Assembly: GCA_033283165.1 (NCBI GenBank)
Contig: JAWMQL010000004.1
Span: 186,001-250,000, forward strand
Source of the DNA: JAWMQL01 sp033283165
Lineage (GTDB): Bacteria > Pseudomonadota > Gammaproteobacteria > Pseudomonadales > Halieaceae
Direction: 5' to 3'
Length of the DNA stretch: 64,000 bases
Shown in pieces: positions 54,185 through 62,750 of the stretch. The notes under the pieces were generated by a model. The model was not told where the DNA came from, did no database searches, and saw nothing but the letters and a program-made list of their open reading frames with translations. The translations under genes and the position numbers were made by a program. Numbering within the stretch: the stretch's first letter is position 1; every line of letters starts with the position of its first letter.

Positions 54185-55326
54185 TTAAGCTCCATTCAAC
54201 AAGGAATACCATAGCCAAAGACCTGGGAGCGATAAAAGTAGCTAGGATAACCACTGACGAGAATTTGCCACGTGTGTTGCGCCGCGACAAGGCACTTCTT
54301 ATCGATCAATATAGTGGTTCCGATTTGGACGGATTTGAGATTGTCTTCTCAAAATATCAAGGTGATTCCCATATTCATGAGGTTCAATACCTGTCCGAGG
54401 ATCTACATTATCTAGCGGATGGTGATGTGGTCCGAATTGATCCGAGCCGCAATTATGTTAGAGCTATTTATAGAAAGAATTCATCGGCAAATTTTTTATT
54501 TGTCACTGAAAGGTGTAATTCTTTCTGCCTGATGTGTTCTCAACCTCCCAGAGATGTTGACGACAGGCATCTCATCGAAGAACTAATGCTGGCGGTCCCG
54601 CTTATAGATATTGATACTCGTGAAATTGGTATTACTGGGGGAGAGCCTACACTACTTGAACAACGGTTTTTCGATTTGATTAATTTGATAAAAATAAGCC
54701 TTCCATATACGAGTCTGCATATATTAACAAATGGAAGAACCTTTTCTAATCCCAAAGCGTGCGATGAGCTTGCCCTAATAAGACATCCTGATCTAATGCT
54801 TGGGATACCGCTTTATTCTGATGTGTCTCACATTCATGATTTTGTTGTGCAAGCTGACAGCGCGTTTGACGAAACCATTCGTGGAATACTGAACCTCAAA
54901 AAACGATCACAAAAAGTAGAAATTCGTATAGTGCTTCACAAACAGACGATTAACCGACTACCGGAACTAGCAGAATTTATAAGCCGAAATTTACAATTTG
55001 TTGATCATGTAGCGCTAATGGGGCTGGAAATCACTGGATTTACCAGAGCAAATCTGAAAGCGCTTTGGATAGATCCCTTCGAATACATGGAAGAACTTTT
55101 GTTAGCCGTAAATACTTTGACAAGATCTCGAGTAAGAACTTCTATTTACAATCTGCCTTTGTGTTTGCTTCCAGAATCCTTGTGGTCGTATGCAGTAAAA
55201 AGTATTTCTGATTGGAAAAATAAGTATTATCAGGAGTGCGAGAATTGCAGTAAGAAATCTGATTGTGGAGGTTTTTTTGCCTCGTCGGACCTCGTTAAAA
55301 GCGATCACATTCACGCGATTCAATAG
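54181..55326 (+). CDS. hxsC: His-Xaa-Ser system radical SAM maturase HxsC
   Basis: About 381 residues. TERCNSFCLMCSQ (Cys112, 116, 119) is the CxxxCxxC motif and ITGGEPTLL the GGEP-type motif. NKYYQECENCSKKSDCGGF near the end supplies further cysteines. GTG 54181 overlaps the hxsB stop; GTG 54172 is a possible alternative start. Two sequential radical-SAM enzymes on one repeat precursor are the hallmark of the Hxs system. Confidence 0.85.
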   Translation: MIKLHSTRNTIAKDLGAIKVARITTDENLPRVLRRDKALLIDQYSGSDLDGFEIVFSKYQGDSHIHEVQYLSEDLHYLADGDVVRIDPSRNYVRAIYRKNSSANFLFVTERCNSFCLMCSQPPRDVDDRHLIEELMLAVPLIDIDTREIGITGGEPTLLEQRFFDLINLIKISLPYTSLHILTNGRTFSNPKACDELALIRHPDLMLGIPLYSDVSHIHDFVVQADSAFDETIRGILNLKKRSQKVEIRIVLHKQTINRLPELAEFISRNLQFVDHVALMGLEITGFTRANLKALWIDPFEYMEELLLAVNTLTRSRVRTSIYNLPLCLLPESLWSYAVKSISDWKNKYYQECENCSKKSDCGGFFASSDLVKSDHIHAIQ

Positions 55327-55836
55327 AGAGGCTATAAATTTGATAGGCGTTCATAGTACTGATTTTCAGTGTATGGCGCACCTAAGTGACTGTACATTCA
55401 CGTCCCAATCGGATACGTCAAGAGACCAGAATCTATAGTTAAGTGGGGGTGGACCGGTAATACTCGTTATTGATTCCCGCAGAGTCATATATTCAATTTG
55501 TGGAGTTGCGTGGTCCAGACAAAATAGTTTTCAGCAAATTTGATATTGATTCCTGGTGGGCGATACGAGTTTGTACCCTAACCGCAGAATGTCTGTAAAA
55601 ATTGAGGCCGAGCGACGGATTGACTGTCATATATTTGCGCAGAAAATTACATTTATTGCTACCTACTCAGGCAACACATCTATATCTCTGCGATTATCAA
55701 CATGAAGCAATAGTCGTTTTTGGCGTATGATTAGAATCTAAGCTATAAGAATTGTTGGTACAGATAATAGTTATAGCTGAAATAGTTCGCTTCCCTATTA
55801 TCAAACCTGAAAAATACCCATAGGGAAAAGTTGGCG
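55327..55836. other. About 510 bp without a gene, AT-rich
   Basis: Nothing protein-like in any frame. No strong terminator hairpin was recognised after hxsC. It presumably holds the promoter of the exported protein at 55837. Its AT richness matches the rest of the island cargo. Confidence 0.4.
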
Positions 55837-57099
55837 ATGAAATACACAGTTCTAGTTACACTTCTATTTTTATCGATTGGGTCCCAAAGTCTAAGTGCGG
55901 CACCAGTACTGGTTTACAGTGAGACCGACTTTCGTAGTGAGGCTAACGGTCTTTTGTCAGAAGGGTTTGAAGACTTCAGAAGTAGCACATGCCAGGACGG
56001 GCTTGGGCAACAACTTTTTTTGAAAAGTTTGAGTGCGGCCAATTTCACCGTTACTTCAATTCCACAAAATGCTGGAACTTCTTGGTTGTGCACTGGAAAC
56101 ACGCCAGCTGGAATTCCAGGTCCGACAGAGGGATCAATAGCTCTAATAGCGGGATCCAGCACAGGAGATGCTTGGAATCTTGAATTTGTCATGAACCAGG
56201 CAGTTCGTGGCGTCTATTTTGAACTGACGGATGCCGTAGAACGGGGTGACGCGTTTCTTGTCGTTGATGGGTTTGACCCAATATTGATTGCAAGCCAAGG
56301 CACGGGAGGAATCAATACAGTCTATTTTGGTGCCTATTTTGACAAGCCGTTTACGTCTTTTTCAGTTCTGAATACTGGACTGTTTGATGGTTGGGGTATT
56401 GATAATATGTTGTTTGCTTATGCGCCTCAACCCAGCTCAATTTTAACTCAGGGTCCTTTAATTAGCGATGGAAATGGCGGGCTAGTCCAGTTTGATGCGA
56501 ATGAAGATGGAATCATCGATTCAGCAGATGAAGGAAATATAATTGGGATATTTCAGCCTTTTGAACAGTATTATGTTTATGAAGTGCGTATAGAGAACGA
56601 CGAACAATCCGGGTTTTTAGACAATTTCGACTACTTGGATATTTTGGGTGATGGTTTCAAGCTAAGTGCCATTGCTGAGGAAATTCTTGGTGGTTGTGTT
56701 GGTGAAGAGTGTGATGGTGTGGCTGTATTAAATGATAATTATGGAGATAACGTCACTAGTAATTGTGTCGCTACGATTTCCGGCCCCAAAGCAAAGAAGA
56801 ACTCCATAGAACCAAAGTATTTGAGTATAGAACCTACTGTTCATTCAGGCGGGGCGTGGGGCCTGCCCGCGTGGATGGGATGTACTATAAAGATCTATGT
56901 TGAGACGACCGCGGAAAGTAAGCAGAGAAATAATATAGGATTTGAGCCAAAGAGTTGTGAGACCGCCGCTCTTGAAGGTTCTCAGCTGTTTAATAGCGTA
57001 ACACTCAGTGAAGGCGTTAAAGTTTTCGATTCGTCATCTAATGAGCTACTAATAGGCCCGGTTGGATCTATACAACTAATTCCTCAGGGTTGCCCTTAA
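55837..57099 (+). CDS. Large exported protein with a Ca-binding-like loop
   Basis: About 420 residues from ATG 55837; TTG 55831 is also in frame. The signal peptide ends QSLSAAPV. The first roughly 200 residues are a beta-rich jelly-roll-like domain (GVYFELTDAVERGDAFLVVDGF). DANEDGIIDSADEGN near 230-245 is a dockerin/EF-hand-like calcium loop. Six or more cysteines follow in the second half (CVGEECDG, CVATIS, CTIKIYV, SCETAA, GCP). No PEP-CTERM or sortase tail. It is the first gene after the Hxs locus in the same orientation; a link is possible but unproven. Confidence 0.6.
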   Translation: MKYTVLVTLLFLSIGSQSLSAAPVLVYSETDFRSEANGLLSEGFEDFRSSTCQDGLGQQLFLKSLSAANFTVTSIPQNAGTSWLCTGNTPAGIPGPTEGSIALIAGSSTGDAWNLEFVMNQAVRGVYFELTDAVERGDAFLVVDGFDPILIASQGTGGINTVYFGAYFDKPFTSFSVLNTGLFDGWGIDNMLFAYAPQPSSILTQGPLISDGNGGLVQFDANEDGIIDSADEGNIIGIFQPFEQYYVYEVRIENDEQSGFLDNFDYLDILGDGFKLSAIAEEILGGCVGEECDGVAVLNDNYGDNVTSNCVATISGPKAKKNSIEPKYLSIEPTVHSGGAWGLPAWMGCTIKIYVETTAESKQRNNIGFEPKSCETAALEGSQLFNSVTLSEGVKVFDSSSNELLIGPVGSIQLIPQGCP

Positions 57100-57379
57100 T
57101 AATTCGTGCTGAAACATTAGCTTTTAGGTTCCAGCCAAGAAATGAAGAAGCGCCTTGGTTCCATCGGACACTGGGTATGAAATAAATCTTGAACAATCCA
57201 GTACCCCAATAGATCGGATTGAGCAATTTTATTTACTAGTTCAAATGATGGCCGGTCATATTTCGCATCCCTTATGGCCGCTCTCGCACCTAGAAGCAGA
57301 AGTATGGGCTACTCTAGAATCTGTTTTCGCTATAGTTCACTTTCAGCCACATTGACGCCAGTGTGTATTTGGATAATTA

Positions 57380-57601
57380 ATGCCTGTTGATGAAATACTT
57401 GAAAGGATATTAAGTTACACATGGAGTCTTATCGTCGAGCCTGTGTGCCATTTCATCGGCTTCTCTACCCTGCGTTGCATTACGTTCGGGAGATATCCAC
57501 CCAAAGCGGATCAAGATTACAGTCAAATTTTTGTGCTAACAGTCGGTTTCCTGACGATATTTTGCTTCATCTCAGTAGCCCTAGTCATGGCATATCGTTA
57601 G
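57380..57601 (+). CDS. Small membrane protein
   Basis: 73 residues. The pattern MPVDEILERILSYTWSLIVEPVCHFIGFSTLRCITFGRYPPK, then a helix VLTVGFLTIFCFISVALVMAYR, resembles a recurrent small gammaproteobacterial membrane protein type with a conserved T-x-G-R-Y-P turn. No clear ribosome-binding site. Function unknown. Confidence 0.5.
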   Translation: MPVDEILERILSYTWSLIVEPVCHFIGFSTLRCITFGRYPPKADQDYSQIFVLTVGFLTIFCFISVALVMAYR

Positions 57602-57680
57602 AGCTATCTCGCTCCTAGTAAATTTGCCTGGCAGGTGGTAAAGGAGCCAGTCTTGATTACGATCTTAGCTGCCTGAAAAG

Positions 57681-57694
57681 ACCGCTATCGCCTA
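57681..57694 (-). repeat. Fragment of the island repeat
   Basis: The minus strand reads TAGGCGATAGCGGT, matching the 5' end of the 65-bp repeats except for the last base. It lies in the gap before the GIY-YIG gene. Confidence 0.6.
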
Positions 57695-57790
57695 CTTTAC
57701 GACATTCAGTCTTCTATCCTTGTCTTAGGCCGAATAATATGGCGATAGAGATATGGGCAAATACGGAATAACGGAAACACGATTTTTATA

Positions 57791-59188
57791 ATGGGTAGAT
57801 ATCGAACCATCAAGTATAGAGGCGAGGAGTTCGATTCCGTTGCAGATTTCGCTCGTCACTACGGGATGGACCCGAAATTAGTATTGGGAAGAATTAACAA
57901 GGGACAATCGCCTCATCAGGCAATCACAGGGCCATACTCCAACAGAGTGCATATCAAGGTTGGTAGTAATAGTTTTGAATCCATTGCAGATGCATGTAGG
58001 CATTACGATCTTGGCCAGAAACTTGTCCAATCACGACTGAAAAAAGGCTGGTCGCCTGAAGAGGCGTTCGGTTTAGTTGACCGCCCTAAACCCAAAGTTG
58101 GTTCGCGGGCTAGAAGCGTCACGGTGTTTGGTAAATCTTACCCTTCCTTAAAGGTGCTTTCGGAGGCATACGGAATCACAGTTCCTATGATCCAGCACCG
58201 TGTTCGGGTATTGGGAATGTCATATGAAGAAGCCGTAAGTTTCCAGAAAGTCAGAGATATAATTTGCTTCGGGAAAAAATATCCTTCGATTGCAGCCTTA
58301 GCGAAGGAATATTCCGTGAATAAAGGGACCATTGTAACCCGGCTCAGCAGGGGCATGTCACCTGAGCAAGCCGTATCAGCCCCGATTCAAGAATATCAGC
58401 CTGATAAGCCAGGCACTATCTATCTGATTACAAACCAGATTACCGGAATGCGATATATCGGCCTAACCCGTGCAACAATAAAATCCAGATTAAGATCACA
58501 CTTCAAGTCATCAAAAATAGGACGGGGGAAGGACTCATCTTTGCACGAAGCAATGAGAGTGTTCCCAAAAGAAGCCTTCACGATCGAGTCAATCGATCAC
58601 GCTCGAAACGCAGAACGGTTAAAGGAACTTGAGCAACATTATATTGCGAAGTACAACTCGCTAGCCCCTAATGGTTATAACCAAAATATTGGCGGCGCAG
58701 TATCAGGTGGTTTTGGGAAAGCAACCTTCAAGGTGGGTAGAGAGTCGTTTGAATCTTTTGCAGAGGCATGTCGACATTACGTCATTGACGAAGGCACGTG
58801 CATGAATCGCATAAAACGCGGCTGGTCAGTTAAAAAAGCCTTTACTACACCACCTGAGGACTTCGACAAAAGCAAGACCGTTGAAGCATTTGGGAAAACG
58901 TACCCCTCGCTCAAAGAGGCATCTGATCAGAATGATGCAGATTATAAGAAGGTTTTTTACCACGTGAAATATATGAATGAAACGCCCGAACAAGCCATCA
59001 AAGCTGTTGCGGGAAAAAGCCGAAAAGTGGTTATTGAGGGAGTCGAGTACCAATTCATGAAAGATGCCTGTGAGGCGTATGGTGTGAAGGTAGCCACCGT
59101 GCTCTATCGAATACGGAAAAAGGGTATGACGCTAGAGGAAGCGATCACTTCACCCAAAATGAAGAATGGGACTACTTATATAGATTGA
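57791..59188 (+). CDS. GIY-YIG nuclease inside seven helix-turn-helix-like repeats
   Basis: 465 residues. Four modules of about 45-50 residues (roughly 3-48, 51-97, 107-152, 157-202) precede a GIY-YIG domain at about 208-305. That domain has TIYLITNQ, then MRYIGLT, IKSRLRSHF and later ELEQHYIAKYNS and NGYNQNIGG. Three more modules follow (about 310-360, 364-412, 415-460). Each module follows the pattern GxxYxSxxxAxxYGxxxxxVxxRxxxGxSxEEA, close to IENR/NUMOD-type DNA-binding units of homing endonucleases. Such a high number of modules on both sides is unusual. It is probably a sequence-specific nuclease; the target is unknown. Confidence 0.75.
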   Translation: MGRYRTIKYRGEEFDSVADFARHYGMDPKLVLGRINKGQSPHQAITGPYSNRVHIKVGSNSFESIADACRHYDLGQKLVQSRLKKGWSPEEAFGLVDRPKPKVGSRARSVTVFGKSYPSLKVLSEAYGITVPMIQHRVRVLGMSYEEAVSFQKVRDIICFGKKYPSIAALAKEYSVNKGTIVTRLSRGMSPEQAVSAPIQEYQPDKPGTIYLITNQITGMRYIGLTRATIKSRLRSHFKSSKIGRGKDSSLHEAMRVFPKEAFTIESIDHARNAERLKELEQHYIAKYNSLAPNGYNQNIGGAVSGGFGKATFKVGRESFESFAEACRHYVIDEGTCMNRIKRGWSVKKAFTTPPEDFDKSKTVEAFGKTYPSLKEASDQNDADYKKVFYHVKYMNETPEQAIKAVAGKSRKVVIEGVEYQFMKDACEAYGVKVATVLYRIRKKGMTLEEAITSPKMKNGTTYID

Positions 59189-59461
59189 ATTCACGGCTTT
59201 AAAACCTAGGATGTTGGGGCTGTTAGGAGGTGGAAGCGGAAGTATTCATCGCTTACATTGGGCCCAAGAAAAATGCAGATCTTCCTGATGAGATGGATAC
59301 GGGCTTGTCAGTCGCGTTCGCACTAATGGTGTACCCTGGTTGAGTGAAACGTTTGGATATTGAGCCCCCTCAACGGATTGCCGCTCATATTACCGCAGGA
59401 TTAGGAGGATATAGTTATTTGCGCAGCACATTATGAAAGTGGTACTAGTGAAAATGTAATC

Positions 59462-59971
59462 GTGGTGCTTTCATGCCCTGGAAGGGCTGAAGAGGCTGCA
59501 ACGCCACCAGCCCCAGCACAAGGACAGACGGGAGATAATCTGAACAAAATTCTTGATATTCTATGTAATAAATATCTGCGATCGGGCTTCTCCAGAAATG
59601 ACGTTGTCATTACGAACTCTTGGAAGCAGGTTGAGTATAAAGGAAAGACTGGTAGAACAGAGCCTTCAGAAGATGAAGTTTTAGAGGCGAGTAATCTCAA
59701 TAGGCTTGTTGGGGAACTAGGACAGTCGCCCAAGTACATCATCGTGTGTGGGAATCGGGCAAAAGCTGCGTTCGATAAGTTAGCTGCTAGCTCGCAGCTA
59801 CCCGGTAATCCGAAAATTGCCTTCATTCAACATCTAGGGAATCAATCGCTAAACAAAACAGTAACCACGGACATTAACGGAGCATCTATCATGGACAACT
59901 ACTCTAACCCCAGAAGCCGAAGGTATGCACGATTGGAAACCATTGCAAAACAGATAGATAAACAGCTATAG
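59462..59971 (+). CDS. Uracil-DNA glycosylase superfamily-like island protein
   Basis: 169 residues from GTG. SCPGRAEEAATPPAPAQGQTGDNLNKIL corresponds to UDG motif I, NDVVITNSW to the next strand, IVCGNRAKAAF to the third, and IQHLGNQSLN to the terminal loop. Catalytic histidine and proline residues differ from classical enzymes, so activity is uncertain. The frame stays open for 19 codons upstream to GAG 59405. AGGAGG at 59403-59408 is followed after eight bases by ATT 59417, suggesting a longer protein with a rare start codon. It follows the GIY-YIG gene. Confidence 0.6.
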   Translation: MVLSCPGRAEEAATPPAPAQGQTGDNLNKILDILCNKYLRSGFSRNDVVITNSWKQVEYKGKTGRTEPSEDEVLEASNLNRLVGELGQSPKYIIVCGNRAKAAFDKLAASSQLPGNPKIAFIQHLGNQSLNKTVTTDINGASIMDNYSNPRSRRYARLETIAKQIDKQL

Positions 59972-60119
59972 CCAGCAATAAAGACCAAGCAATAGGCGAG
60001 TACTGTAAGTGAACCTTAAATCAATTAATTCAAAGATCGGTAGGGCTCACTGACGGATGTAGGATCATGCAGGTTTGCGTAAGCCGGCGACTATTTAAAA
60101 TTGGATTCGAGTTCGCCTT

Positions 60120-60518
60120 CTATTGAGTCTTTTTCCTACAAGTTTGCGCAAAGGCCATGCTAAGTAGTAAAAATACAAGGCTAAAAATCGCGGTAACATC
60201 GTTCAAATATTGCTGTGCTTCTCCAAGAGACCATCTAGTGCCCTGAATGAGATTTGCCCAGGAGTAACTCGATTCAGCTCTACTCCATTGAAGCAAGATT
60301 AGTTTCAGTTGAATGAAGAAATAGATGACGTTCACTAGAATCAACTGATTTCTTGTGAGAGATTTTGCTGCGATATAACAGGCAGCTATGTACGCAAAAA
60401 GGAGAAAGAAAAAGGTATGGCCCGTAGAATCTGATAATGCAGTGAACTCCGTTGACCTTTGTATTACTTCGGCGACCGTCATGTTAAGTTCAGGAGCAAC
60501 ACTTAAGCCTGTAGACAT
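60120..60518 (-). CDS. Small membrane protein, family member 3
   Basis: 132 residues, AGGAG six bases before the ATG. FLLFAYIAACYIAAKSLTRNQLILVNVIYF corresponds to the shared block of the proteins at 50069 and 50564. It has three helices and a basic end. It is the most divergent member and lies about 10 kb from the other two. Function unknown. Confidence 0.6.
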   Translation of the reverse strand: MSTGLSVAPELNMTVAEVIQRSTEFTALSDSTGHTFFFLLFAYIAACYIAAKSLTRNQLILVNVIYFFIQLKLILLQWSRAESSYSWANLIQGTRWSLGEAQQYLNDVTAIFSLVFLLLSMAFAQTCRKKTQ

Positions 60519-60741
60519 ATTAATCTCCTATATCGTCGCTAATGTTTACGTTTAATCGTGAGTCAGTTTAACAAAACCGATTTAAAGAGTTTCATTTGGA
60601 ACTGATTAATTATACGTTTTAACAACAGCGAAAACCCTTCGCATTTAACCGACTGATTATCACTCATACGATTGAGCGGAAGTCAGTGCTTATAAGACAG
60701 ATTTCCCAGGGCACTAGTCTACTTACAACACCCGCATTTTG

Positions 60742-61560
60742 TTAATCGCTTTGACGTAATTTGATACAGACTTCACGCAAGACGTCCTTCTTCGGGTAGA
60801 GCGCAATCTCGGGGATAGGCTGGAAGCTATCAGACCAAAAACCCGATCTCGCTAGCTCGAACTTAGCAACCATTCTCCCAGCAAGATCAAGCGAAGCATG
60901 CTTCTTCTTAGCCCGATTGGGAAATGACCCGACTAGATAACCCTCTTGAAAATGAGGCCTTAGTGCTTCTGGTGGACAAGCACTCAATAGTCTTACGTTA
61001 AGCAGCTCATCTTCTGTGGAGTATGTGATGGTTCCCTGTGGGTGTGGCACTGCCAGCACCGCCAAAATTGTACGTCCTGAAGAGGCGGCGTTAAGTGCGA
61101 AAGATGCAGCAACGCGAAGCGAGTGGGTAAGATCGAGTAGCGGCGTTGGACAGACTTCATAGTGTTGCAATATAGACCACTGAAGCTCAGGAAATTTACG
61201 GATGCGATCAACTCTATCAACATCTAACTTTTCAAGCTCAGCCACCAAGCTCCTAGATAGACTGTCTAGTTTGTCGAATCGCTTTTTTAAAGTGCTACTT
61301 CGGAGGCTAGCTCCAGGCTTGCGATATATGGTGGGGTAGATAGAGCTCATACCTGATCTTGTAATGTAATCTTTAGCTTGCCCTCGATAAAGAATACTAA
61401 ATTCAGGGTTATGGTTAGCGATTCTTGCGACCATTGGCACCAATTTCTCGAAGCTGGTCACCAACAGAGGCCTGCTTCTCCTAATCTCAGCGTTCGAATA
61501 TCTTTCCCCGTCCTTAATCGATAGATGGCACCATAGTTTAGTATTGCCAAGGCTTCTCAC
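60742..61560 (-). CDS. FRG domain protein
   Basis: 272 residues from GTG (AGGAGGGG ten bases upstream). FSILYRGQAKDY with Tyr58-Arg59-Gly60 is the F/YRG signature. LQHYEVCPTPLLDLTHSLRVAASFA near 131-155 is the second conserved block. FRG proteins occur often in defence islands and mobile elements; activity is unproven. It follows mcrC after 112 bases in the same orientation and may be part of the same defence unit. Confidence 0.8.
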   Translation of the reverse strand: MRSLGNTKLWCHLSIKDGERYSNAEIRRSRPLLVTSFEKLVPMVARIANHNPEFSILYRGQAKDYITRSGMSSIYPTIYRKPGASLRSSTLKKRFDKLDSLSRSLVAELEKLDVDRVDRIRKFPELQWSILQHYEVCPTPLLDLTHSLRVAASFALNAASSGRTILAVLAVPHPQGTITYSTEDELLNVRLLSACPPEALRPHFQEGYLVGSFPNRAKKKHASLDLAGRMVAKFELARSGFWSDSFQPIPEIALYPKKDVLREVCIKLRQSD

Positions 61561-61672
61561 TTTCAGTAGTCCCCTCCTACATAAGTAGTTCTTCCCAAAT
61601 TTAATCTAGCTATTGAAATTGCCTTCGTTAGATATCTGATAATTTCTAATTGCGAAATACAGATAGATGACG

Positions 61673-62749
61673 TCATACGGCGATTTTAGTTGCCGATTCA
61701 GTATAAAAAGCATTTTCTAGCAGTGCCATCAAGTCATTGTGTATGACACTCCACTGTTGAGATAAATCTATTGTCCTGACAAAGATATCGTGGCCTTGAA
61801 CATGAATTTTTAAGTTAATCGGACTATCCACTTTTGGGTAGAGAAGCATACCACTAGCATTTTTGTCAGATCCCTGCCTAACCTCAAGATTCTTCAAATA
61901 CGAGAATATTTGATAAAGGTTATTTGAATGAACGGAAGTGGAGCCATGGAAATCACTCAATGTATTTAGGTAATACTTCGCATCTATTATGAGTGTTCTG
62001 TCTTTGCTCCTCACTGAAATATCGGTTTCCATGGACGGAAGAAAATTCAAATCGGCTAAATTTTCCGCGGTGGCGTCCCATCGAATCTTTTCCTTCTTTA
62101 CTTGCAGATCTCGTCGATTGATACGAATGAAGTGGAATATAAAGCTCTCGAAGAGCTTTGCCATTGCTTTCTCGTCTTCAACAAATTCACGGAAAACTAA
62201 TTCACCGGAAGTCTCGTCGACTATTAGGTTTTCGACTACAAGCTTGCAGACGTCCAATAGGAACTTGTAATAGCGATTATTTCTGTGAAGCTGGACTTGT
62301 CTGAAGCTGGACCTGGAGACTTGAATATCACTTATCGCTGAAAGTGATCGACACAGCAGCAATACTTTGTTCGCTAATGATCTATCAAGTTCAGAGAGTT
62401 GGGTGAGTAACTTCAGCGTGGATTTGAGTATTTGATTCTCCAACGTGTCGACGCTTAACTCATCGAATTCACATTTCGCACGGCCTTGCGGCGGTAGCAT
62501 CCGCCTTGATGTTTCCAAGACTAGAATGCGACCGCGAATCGCTGTGAGTTCTTCCTCCCTTCCTATATAGTTTTGGTCCAGCCCTCTTCGGGCCAGATGG
62601 TTGATTCCTGAAACTAATACTGAAGCAAATAGATTGGGGAGCTTCTTATGCTCCAGGGCAGACGCGTCGACCGTGGATCCCTCCTCCAAGCGGTTCCATG
62701 CATAGCAAAGTAAATAATAGATATTTTCAACTGGTATTTTTCTAGCCAT
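61673..62749 (-). CDS. mcrC: McrC-type 5-methylcytosine restriction subunit
   Basis: 358 residues. The start KIPVENIYYLLCYAWN is typical of McrC. The C-terminal PD-(D/E)XK core is METDISVRSKDRTLIIDAKYY with Asp243 and Asp256-Ala-Lys258. McrC cuts DNA in complex with the McrB GTPase. ATG follows the mcrB stop after one base, so the two are coupled. Confidence 0.88.
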   Translation of the reverse strand: MARKIPVENIYYLLCYAWNRLEEGSTVDASALEHKKLPNLFASVLVSGINHLARRGLDQNYIGREEELTAIRGRILVLETSRRMLPPQGRAKCEFDELSVDTLENQILKSTLKLLTQLSELDRSLANKVLLLCRSLSAISDIQVSRSSFRQVQLHRNNRYYKFLLDVCKLVVENLIVDETSGELVFREFVEDEKAMAKLFESFIFHFIRINRRDLQVKKEKIRWDATAENLADLNFLPSMETDISVRSKDRTLIIDAKYYLNTLSDFHGSTSVHSNNLYQIFSYLKNLEVRQGSDKNASGMLLYPKVDSPINLKIHVQGHDIFVRTIDLSQQWSVIHNDLMALLENAFYTESATKIAV

Positions 62750-62750
62750 C

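Noticed and set aside
57155..57355. 66-codon frame from TTG
   Set aside because: No ribosome-binding site, no start other than TTG, and no membrane or domain pattern; too weak to list as a gene.
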